Assembly: GCA_903859265.1 (NCBI GenBank)
Contig: CAIOLZ010000077.1
Span: 1-14,887 of the forward strand
Length of the DNA stretch: 14,887 nt
Direction of reading: 5' to 3'
From: an uncultured beta proteobacterium
GTDB lineage: Bacteria; Pseudomonadota; Gammaproteobacteria; Burkholderiales; Burkholderiaceae_C
Below are positions 6,520-13,500 of the stretch, piece by piece. Made by a program: the position numbers and the translations under genes. The notes below the pieces were generated by a model. It was not told the DNA's origin. It did no database searches and saw only the letters and a program-made list of their open reading frames with translations. Numbering within the stretch: position 1 is the stretch's first letter; every line of letters starts with the position of its first letter.

Positions 6520-6951
6520 TCAGCTGGCGATGTAGCTTTGCAACTGGCTGATGGTGGCTTCGTGGTCGGCAATGATGTCGTCGAGGATGTCCCGGATCGA
6601 GATCATTCCAATGACCTTGCCTCCATCGAGCACCGGCAAGTGACGGATTTTCTTGGTGCTCATGAGGGCCATGCATTCCCGGGTCCGGGTTTGCGCCGAA
6701 ACCGACAGAACTGCTCTGGTCATGATGTCGCGTACCTTGGTATCTTTGGAGGATTTGCCGGCCAAAGCCACTTTGCGGGTGTAGTCACGCTCCGAAAAAA
6801 TGCCCACCAACTGGTCGTACTCCAGGACCATCAGCGCGCCGACATCGTGTGCCGCGAGCGTTTGCAGTGCCTCAAAAACGCTGGACTCAGGGCTCAGGCT
6901 CCAGAATCCATCAGCCTGCCTTTTTTTGATCAGCTCGATTACAGGTCGCAT
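6520..6951 (-). CDS. CBS-domain protein (two CBS repeats)
   Basis: A 143-residue cytoplasmic protein made almost entirely of a CBS pair, which in this family binds adenine nucleotides or similar ligands and regulates a partner. CBS1 covers about residues 12-66 (VFEALQTLAAHDVGALMV, LVGIFSERDYTRKV) and CBS2 about 77-131 (VRDIMTRAVLSV, ALMSTKKIRHLPVLDGGKVIG, ISIRDILDDII). A short C-terminal helix follows. The ATG at 6951 is chosen, with GGGG a few bases upstream; a TTG at 6963 would add four residues. It lies downstream of rnpB on the same strand and converges on dctP. The partner is not identifiable here, and stand-alone CBS pairs of this kind are common and mostly uncharacterised. Confidence 0.9.
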   Translation of the reverse strand: MRPVIELIKKRQADGFWSLSPESSVFEALQTLAAHDVGALMVLEYDQLVGIFSERDYTRKVALAGKSSKDTKVRDIMTRAVLSVSAQTRTRECMALMSTKKIRHLPVLDGGKVIGMISIRDILDDIIADHEATISQLQSYIAS

Positions 6952-7003
6952 GGTGGCCCCCAATGAATATCAGGCTTTAACCATAGCGCAAACGGCGAAA
7001 AGT

Positions 7004-7467
7004 GTGAAGCCCACCGATAAGCCGGATTCTGTGCATACGGGTTACCCCGCATGTGACCACCATTACTCTGGGCCGGCGGTCACCCGACCGGCTCGATGCT
7101 ACCTACCCGCCAACTCCGGGGGCCCCGGTCATGGCGCTGCGGCGAACCGCCTCGCTTTGCGTTGGCCTACTTGGTATTGCTGCGCGTAGAGATTGCCCGT
7201 TTCACCCGATGTGCTTCGCCCATCGGCTGGCTATGCGCTCCCGGTTGCCCGGGGCACGGCTTACGCCGCGCACTGCGCATAGAACACCCAAAAGGCTATA
7301 CACAACGACTCGTCTCTGTTGCTCTGATCCTCACCTTAGAACCCTGTGCTTGCGCACACGATCGGTCGGTGGACAGCCGTTAGCTGCTACGCCGCCCTGT
7401 GCAGTCCGGACGTTCCTCCAGTGCCTTGTTTCCAAGATTGCACCAGCGGTGGTCTGGTGGGCTTCAC
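7004..7467 (-). ncRNA. rnpB: RNase P RNA, class A (bacterial)
   Basis: The catalytic RNA of ribonuclease P, which removes 5' leaders from pre-tRNAs. On the minus strand the conserved pieces appear in order: GAGGAACGTCCGGACT near the 5' end, ACAGAGA (7313-7319), GGTGAAACGG, AATACCAAGTAGG, GCGGGTAGG, and ACAGAATCCGGCTTATCGG at the 3' end. The termini pair perfectly: GTGAAGCCCACC (5', from 7467) with GGTGGGCTTCAC (3', to 7004) forms a 12-bp P1. GACCAC/GTGGTC forms P2, and CTTG-GAAA-CAAG caps the P3 arm. The ends are set by P1 and may be a few bases off. At about 464 nt it is longer than the 377-nt E. coli M1 RNA; much of the excess is a branched arm at 7231-7282. No clear terminator is seen beyond a short TTTT after P1. 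Confidence 0.93.
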
Positions 7468-7473
7468 GCCGCC

Positions 7474-7479
7474 ATTATC
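7474..7479 (-). promoter_or_regulatory. rnpB: Probable -10 box of rnpB
   Basis: The minus strand has GATAAT, five of six matches to TATAAT, ending seven bases before the first P1 base at 7467, the right distance for transcription to begin at the mature 5' end. With a 17-base spacer the -35 position reads GTCAAT, a poor match, so the promoter may depend on other contacts or I may have the -35 wrong. Confidence 0.5.
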
Positions 7480-7546
7480 GGTGCTTGCGAAAACGAATTG
7501 ACGACCGGCAATCACCCCGCGCATACTTGCGCTTCGGGGAGGGCGT

Positions 7547-8569
7547 ATGCACTATCTACAGCGTTACACAGGCGCATGGCTGGCAGCCTTGTTGCTGTGC
7601 CCGGCCGCGCAGGCGCTGGAGCTGCCAGATACTCTGGTCGCAGAAATTGACGCACACGCTTTGGCGGCACCCCCCGAGGTGGAAAAATCGACCCAGACGC
7701 TGGCCGCATACCTCACCGCAAACCTGCACTCCGAGCCTGAAAAAGTCCGCGCCATTTACCGCTGGATCACCGACCGTATTGACTACGACGTACCCGCATA
7801 TCTGGAGGGTCGGTTTTCCAAGATGAGCGCCTCCGACGTGCTGGCCAAACGCACGACGGTCTGCGATGGTTTCGCCAGCCTGTTTGAAGAACTTTCCCGG
7901 GCGGCCGGACTGGAAGTGAAAAGCATTGCCGGTTTTGCCAAAGGTTATGTGGGCGCTGGCGGCCAGCATTTCGACAAGCCCAACCACATGTGGAACGCCT
8001 TGAAGGTGGATGGTGAATGGCGCATGATCGACCCCACCTGGGGCGCCGGTTATGTATCCAATGGCAGGTACAAGAAAGCGCTGTCCGAAGCTTTTTTTCT
8101 GGTGCCCCCGGAACAACTGGTATTTAGCCATTTCCCGCAGGACGACAACTGGCAATTGCAACACACCCCGCACCTGACGCAAAAGCAGTTCGAACGCCTG
8201 CCCGAAGTCAAAACAACTTTTTTCAACAATGACATTTCGCCGGTCGAAGCCTGGGAAACACTCAGCAGCCCGGAGTTTTCCGGCCAGTTTGTCCAAACCT
8301 TCGACTTGCCCTACCACATCGCGTCGGTTCAAAAAGCGCCCCTGAGTTTCAATCTGAAACTCGATCACCACTACACATTCAGGATCCGTTCCAGCAAATT
8401 CGAAAAAATGGCGGTCATGCAAACCGGCAAATGGGTTGAGCTGGGACTGCAGGGTGATGCGTTTGCCGCGGACATCGATCCGGCAGCCCCGGGTCAGCTT
8501 TTGGTGGTTGGCAAAGCCTTCGGCTCTGACAACTACACTGCCATATTGGGGTACGACGTGGCACCCTGA
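7547..8569 (+). CDS. Exported transglutaminase-like protein (papain-like fold)
   Basis: A 340-residue protein with an N-terminal signal peptide (GAWLAALLLCPAAQALE, cleavage about residue 23), so probably periplasmic; LLLCPAAQ is not a convincing lipobox. The central domain is transglutaminase-like. YRWITDRIDYD at about 71-81 precedes the nucleophile region RTTVCDGFASLFEEL (Cys106), then PNHMWNALKVDGEWRMIDPTW supplies His147 and Asp162, completing the Cys-His-Asp triad in the usual order and spacing. The C-terminal half (about 230-340) looks beta-rich and may be a separate sandwich domain. Bacterial relatives of this KY/CYK3-like type have mostly unknown substrates; they could be proteases or cross-linkers. 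Start at the ATG at 7547 with a strong GGGGAGG five bases upstream. Divergent from rnpB, 79 bp apart. Confidence 0.87.
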   Translation: MHYLQRYTGAWLAALLLCPAAQALELPDTLVAEIDAHALAAPPEVEKSTQTLAAYLTANLHSEPEKVRAIYRWITDRIDYDVPAYLEGRFSKMSASDVLAKRTTVCDGFASLFEELSRAAGLEVKSIAGFAKGYVGAGGQHFDKPNHMWNALKVDGEWRMIDPTWGAGYVSNGRYKKALSEAFFLVPPEQLVFSHFPQDDNWQLQHTPHLTQKQFERLPEVKTTFFNNDISPVEAWETLSSPEFSGQFVQTFDLPYHIASVQKAPLSFNLKLDHHYTFRIRSSKFEKMAVMQTGKWVELGLQGDAFAADIDPAAPGQLLVVGKAFGSDNYTAILGYDVAP

Positions 8570-8591
8570 CGGCCCCGATGCGGTAATGGGT

Positions 8592-8609
8592 GCCGGTAAA
8601 ATCACCGGC
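8592..8609. terminator. GC-rich hairpin, possible terminator
   Basis: GCCGGT and ACCGGC form a perfect 6-bp stem with a 6-base loop, 23 bp after the transglutaminase-like stop and 22 bp before the next ATG. It is followed by TTGCTT rather than a true T tract, so it is at best a weak rho-independent terminator. Confidence 0.3.
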
Positions 8610-8631
8610 TTGCTTGATCACCACGAGCCCC

Positions 8632-10479
8632 ATGATCCGACTCTCCGAACTCAAACTTCCGCTGTCTGCGCTTCCCCTGGACCCGCGACGCGCGTCTGAC
8701 GCGCCTGCCGAGACAGAGTCAGACCGTGGTCCTGTGGCGCATCCGGCGGAAGCACTGACGATGCTGTCCGCCCGGGCACTGGGCGTGGAGCGTGAAGCCA
8801 TCACACAGCTGCATGTTTTCAAACGCAGCTTTGATGCCCGCAAGGCTGACATCGTGGTGGTTTACATCGTTGATGTCACGCTCTGCGACGAGGGAGCGGT
8901 CTTGCAGCGATTTGCTGGCAATCCGCACGTTGTTGCAACACCGGACATGGCTTACTACCCGGTAACGCATGTATCGCAGGCTCCCGGCAGGCGCCCGGTG
9001 GTGGTTGGCTTCGGTCCGTGCGGCATATTTGCGGCGCTGGTCCTGGCACAGATGGGCTTCAAACCGATTGTCCTGGAGCGCGGTCGCACGGTTCGTGAGC
9101 GCACCCGGGACACCTGGGGACTGTGGCGCAAGAAAAATCTCAACCCGGAGAGCAACGTGCAGTTTGGTGAGGGCGGTGCGGGCACGTTCTCGGATGGCAA
9201 GCTGTGGAGCCAGATCAAGGATCCGCGCTTTCTGGGCCGCAAGGTGATGGAGGAATTTGTCAAAGCGGGCGCTCCGTCCGAGATACTGTACGAAGCGCAC
9301 CCCCACATTGGCACCTTCAAGCTGGTAAAGGTGGTCGAAAACCTGCGGGCACAAATCATCGCGCTCGGCGGTGAAGTGCGCTTCGAGCAGCGTGTGGTGG
9401 ATGTGGTCCTGCGCGACACCACGGCTCCCGCATCTCAGCCCGGGCCGGGAGGATCGGGGCCACGGCAGATGCAAGCGCTGCGGGTGCTGGACGTGCCGTC
9501 CGGAAAGACCTACACGCTGGAGGCTGACCATGCCGTGATGGCGCTGGGCCACAGCGCGCGCGACACATTTGCCATGCTGTTTGAACGTGGTGTTGCGATG
9601 CAGGCAAAGCCATTTTCGGTGGGCTTTCGCATTGAACATCCGCAAAGCGTCATCGACCGCGCGCGCTGGGGTCGCCACGCGGGTCACCCGATGCTGGGAG
9701 CCGCCGACTACAAACTGGTCCACCATGCCAGCAACGGACGCGCGGTGTACAGCTTTTGCATGTGCCCCGGCGGCACGGTGGTCGCTGCCACCAGCGAACC
9801 CGGGCGCGTGGTCACCAATGGCATGAGCCAGTATTCGCGCAACGAGCGCAATGCCAATGCAGGGATCGTGGTGGGCATTGAGCCACCGGACTATCCGCAG
9901 GACGAGGCGTCGTTCGTCGCAGCTTTCGGGGCTGAAAAAGGCAGCCTTTACGCGCGGCAGGCCCTGGCAATGCAGGCCGCCACGCCCTTACCAGGTGAGG
10001 CCGCGGCCGACCGGGTACACCCGTTGGCCGGCGTCGTGTTGCAGCGCTCCCTGGAGAGCAGCGCCTACGCGCTGGGCGGCGGCACCTATGAAGCGCCGGG
10101 CCAATTGGTGGGCGACTTTTTGGCGCAACGCGACTCCAGCGTCTTGGCCAGCGTGGTTCCGTCCTACAAGCCCGGGGTCAGGCTGGGCAACCTGTCACAC
10201 AGCCTGCCGGCTTACGCGATTGAGGCCATTCGCGAGGCACTGCCGGTATTTGGCAGAAAAATCAAAGGCTTCGACATGGCGCACGCTGTGCTGACCGGGG
10301 TGGAAACGCGCACGTCCTCACCCTTGAAGATGCCGCGCGGTGACGATCTTCAAAGCAGCAATGTGCGCGGGCTCTTTCCGGCCGGTGAAGGCGCGAGTTA
10401 CGCGGGGGGCATTCTGTCGGCTGGCGTGGACGGTATTCGCGTGGCAGAAGCGGTGGCGCGGTCGATTTGCGATCTTTAG
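8632..10479 (+). CDS. FAD-dependent oxidoreductase, COG2509 family
   Basis: A 615-residue cytoplasmic flavoprotein of the uncharacterised FAD-dependent dehydrogenase family (COG2509 type), related in fold to geranylgeranyl-reductase-like oxidoreductases. An N-terminal domain of about 115 residues (MIRLSELKLPL, then AITQLHVFKRSFDARK and VVVYIVDVTL) is followed by the Rossmann FAD motif GFGPCG at residues 126-131 ending in the acidic VLERG. The family stretch NVQFGEGGAGTFSDGKL is near 165-181, with YEAHPHIGT further on; the C-terminal FAD-contact region LFPAGEGASYAGGILSAGVD is typical. The reaction and substrate are unknown. The ATG at 8632 is chosen because the N terminus matches the family; a GTG at 8590 would add 14 residues across the hairpin region. 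It appears to be a single-gene unit between the transglutaminase-like gene and the kinase gene. Confidence 0.88.
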   Translation: MIRLSELKLPLSALPLDPRRASDAPAETESDRGPVAHPAEALTMLSARALGVEREAITQLHVFKRSFDARKADIVVVYIVDVTLCDEGAVLQRFAGNPHVVATPDMAYYPVTHVSQAPGRRPVVVGFGPCGIFAALVLAQMGFKPIVLERGRTVRERTRDTWGLWRKKNLNPESNVQFGEGGAGTFSDGKLWSQIKDPRFLGRKVMEEFVKAGAPSEILYEAHPHIGTFKLVKVVENLRAQIIALGGEVRFEQRVVDVVLRDTTAPASQPGPGGSGPRQMQALRVLDVPSGKTYTLEADHAVMALGHSARDTFAMLFERGVAMQAKPFSVGFRIEHPQSVIDRARWGRHAGHPMLGAADYKLVHHASNGRAVYSFCMCPGGTVVAATSEPGRVVTNGMSQYSRNERNANAGIVVGIEPPDYPQDEASFVAAFGAEKGSLYARQALAMQAATPLPGEAAADRVHPLAGVVLQRSLESSAYALGGGTYEAPGQLVGDFLAQRDSSVLASVVPSYKPGVRLGNLSHSLPAYAIEAIREALPVFGRKIKGFDMAHAVLTGVETRTSSPLKMPRGDDLQSSNVRGLFPAGEGASYAGGILSAGVDGIRVAEAVARSICDL

Positions 10480-10532
10480 ACGTTGCGCACCCTATTGGGA
10501 ACAGCTCACACGCGCAAAAGCGAAGGGGTACG

Positions 10533-10559
10533 ATGCAGGCCAACATAAAGCCCGGATAG
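10533..10559 (+). other. Possible 8-codon leader ORF before the kinase
   Basis: ATG to TAG encodes MQANIKPG. It has a strong AAGGGG four bases upstream, better than that of the kinase start 21 bp downstream, and it is in the same reading frame as the kinase. It could couple translation to the TTG start, or it could be the former start of the kinase now cut off by TAG. It is too short to be judged by coding signal. Confidence 0.25.
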
Positions 10560-10580
10560 AACCCTGCTCGGAATACTCCA

Positions 10581-13500
10581 TTGACTGCCCACTACATTGC
10601 CCCGGCATTACCCGCTGACGAAGACCGGCGGCTGGAATCGCTACGCAATCTGGACGTGCTCGACACAGCACCGGAGTCGAATCTGGACGCCCTGGCGCGC
10701 GCAGCCTCACTGGCGTGCGAAGTACCGATATCGCTCATTTCGCTGATTGACGCCAACCGCCAGTGGTTCAAGGCGAATTTCGGCCTGGACGCCACGCAAA
10801 CCCCCAGGGACATATCGTTTTGCGGCCACGCCATTTTGGGCAATGAACTGTTCGAAATTCCCGACGCGGCCAAAGACCCGCGTTTCGCCGCCAACCCGCT
10901 GGTCACGCAGGCGCCCAACATTCGCTTCTACGCGGGAATGCCACTGACCCTCTCCGATGGCAGCAACGTCGGCACCCTGTGCGTGATGGACCGTACCCCG
11001 ACGACACTGAACCACAGCCAGCGCGAGATTCTGAAAAATCTGGCCTCGGCGGCGGCGTCGCTGCTTGAAAAGCGCGGGCAACTGCAGCAGGTTGCAAAGT
11101 GGACCCGACGCGTTGAACAAGGCAACGAAGATCACCTGCATCTGGCAACCATTGTCGAACAGAGTGACGATGCGATCATCAGCCAGGACACCAGTGGCCG
11201 TGTCACCAGCTGGAACGTGGCGGCGCAACGCATGTTTGGCTACAGCGCGCAAGAAATGCTGGGCCATCCCATCTCCCGGTTATTTCCGCAAAGCCGGTTG
11301 GCAGAAGAGCCGGCACTTCTCGAGCGCTTGCATCGTGGTGAGCCGGTCGTGAACTTCGAAACCGTCCGGCGCCACAAATCGGGGCAGGACATCGCGGTAT
11401 CCGTCAGCATGTCACCCTTGTCAGGGCCGGACGGAAAATTGGTCGGCGTCTCCAAAATCGTCCGCGATATCAGCTTCCGCTTGGCATCAGAGGCTGCGCT
11501 CAAATCCAATCATGTGCAATACAAGGCGCTGATCGATGCGATGTTCGAAGGTGTCGTGGTGCAACGCGCGGACGGATTCATCGTGTCCTGCAACCAGAGC
11601 GCGGAGGACTTGCTGGGGTTGACCCATTCACAGATGATTGGCCGGACCTCTGTCGATCCCTCCTGGCGCTGTGTGCACGAAGACATGAGCGCCTGGCCCG
11701 GTGCAGCGCACCCCTCCATGATTGCCCTGGCGACCGGCGAGGAAGTGCGAGACGCGGTGATGGGTGTTTACAAATCCGACGGTGTGTTGGGCTGGATATC
11801 GATCAATGCAAAGCCGATATTTGAAGATGAGTCCGGTGTTCCAACGTCGGTGATCTGTACCTTTGTGGACATCAGTCAGCGCAAGCTCGCTGCGGACCGC
11901 CTGCGCCAGAGTGAGCAGACGTTTGCGGCCATTTTCAACAACGCCACCAGCGGCATGGGCATCCTGTCGCCCAAAGGCGTCTGGTTGAATACCAACACGG
12001 CGCTGTGCGAGTTTCTGGGTTATTCCGAAGTCGAACTCTCCGAGATGACTTTTACGGACATCAGCCATCCCGATGAATGGGAAGTTGACAAGCAGCAATT
12101 CGAGCGCCTGCTCAATGACGAGATTCAGGTTTACCAGCGCGCCAAGCGTTATCTGCACCGGGAAGGCTACACGGTATGGGGTTTGGCCAGCGTATCGGTA
12201 GTGCGCGACCGGACCGATTGCCCGGAATTTGTAGTGACCCAGATCATCGACATCACCGCGCGCAAACGGGCTGAAGAGTCGCTGGCGGCCAGCAATGCCC
12301 TGATGGAAGAGTCGCAGGAAATCGCCAAAGTAGGCGGGTGGGAGCTTGACCTGCGCAGCGGTGACCTGTACTGGACCCGGGAAACCTACCGCATCCACGA
12401 GGCTTCGCCCGACGACTTCAATCCGACCGTTGACGCCGGCGTGGGTTACTTCACCGAGCCCTCCCGCCAACGTATTACCAAGGCGCTGGATGCCGCCATC
12501 GCCTCGGGTGAGCCCTACGATCTGGAACTGGAAACACTGACCACCAAAGGCACACTGATCCATGTACGCACCACGGGCAGGGCCACCGTCGAGGATGGAA
12601 AAACAATTCGGCTAAGTGGTATTTTTCAGGACATCACCGAGCGCAAGCAATACGAAAAATCGTTGCAGCAAGCGCGTGAAGCGGCCGAACTGGCAACGCA
12701 AAGCAAAGGGCAATTTCTGGCCAATATGAGCCATGAAATCCGCACCCCCATGAATGCCATCCTGGGCATGCTCAAGCTGCTGGGCAACACGGCACTGACC
12801 TCCAACCAGTTTGACTACGTCAGCAAAACCGAGGGCGCTGCCAAATCATTGCTGGGCTTGCTCAACGACATTCTGGATTTTTCAAAAATTGACGCCGGCA
12901 AGATGGAACTCGACGTGCGGCCATTTCACGTTGATCGCCTGATGCGCGATCTGGCGGTGGTCCTGTGCGCCAACGTGGGCAACAAAGCAATCGAAGTGTT
13001 GTACGACATCGATCCGCTATTGCCGCCAATGCTGATGGGTGACTCGATGCGCTTGCAGCAGGTATTGATCAATCTTGCGGGTAACGCGATCAAGTTCACG
13101 TCGCAAGGGCAGGTGGTTATTGCGCTGAAAGCGGATGGTTCGCGGCCCAACCGCAAGGGTTTGACAAGGGTGCTTTTCAGTGTCCAGGACTCGGGTATCG
13201 GCATAGCCCCCGAGAACCAGGCCAAAATTTTCACTGGCTTTTCGCAGGCTGAGGCTTCCACCTCACGGCGTTTTGGCGGCACTGGGCTGGGGCTGGCCAT
13301 CAGCCAGCGGCTGGTGGAGATCATGGGTGGAAAAATCGCGCTGATCAGCACCCTGGGAGTTGGCAGCACGTTTCACTTCGCCCTGCAAATGGAAAGCCCG
13401 GCGATGGAAGAAGGCCTGCAGGAGCCGGCGGATTCTGTTGCCCGGCAGGTTCTGCTGATTGACGACAACCCGGTCGCCTGCCGTCTGATGGCGGCCATGT

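Noticed and set aside
6505..6554. 9-bp inverted repeat CCATCAGCC / GGCTGATGG at the end of dctP
   Set aside because: The loop of about 32 bases is long, one arm lies inside the CBS gene coding region, and no T tract follows, so it is not a convincing terminator.
7053..7826. 257-residue open frame on the plus strand
   Set aside because: It runs through the complement of rnpB and then out of frame across the transglutaminase-like gene; basic, low-complexity composition with no domain.
7556..8605. 349-residue open frame on the minus strand
   Set aside because: Antisense to the transglutaminase-like gene, which has a signal peptide, a catalytic triad and a good ribosome site.
8719..9726. 335-residue open frame on the minus strand
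   Set aside because: Antisense shadow of the FAD oxidoreductase gene, with no recognisable domain.
11628..12563. 311-residue open frame on the minus strand, and a similar one at 13263-14219
   Set aside because: Both lie antisense to the histidine kinase, whose own frame shows continuous known domains.
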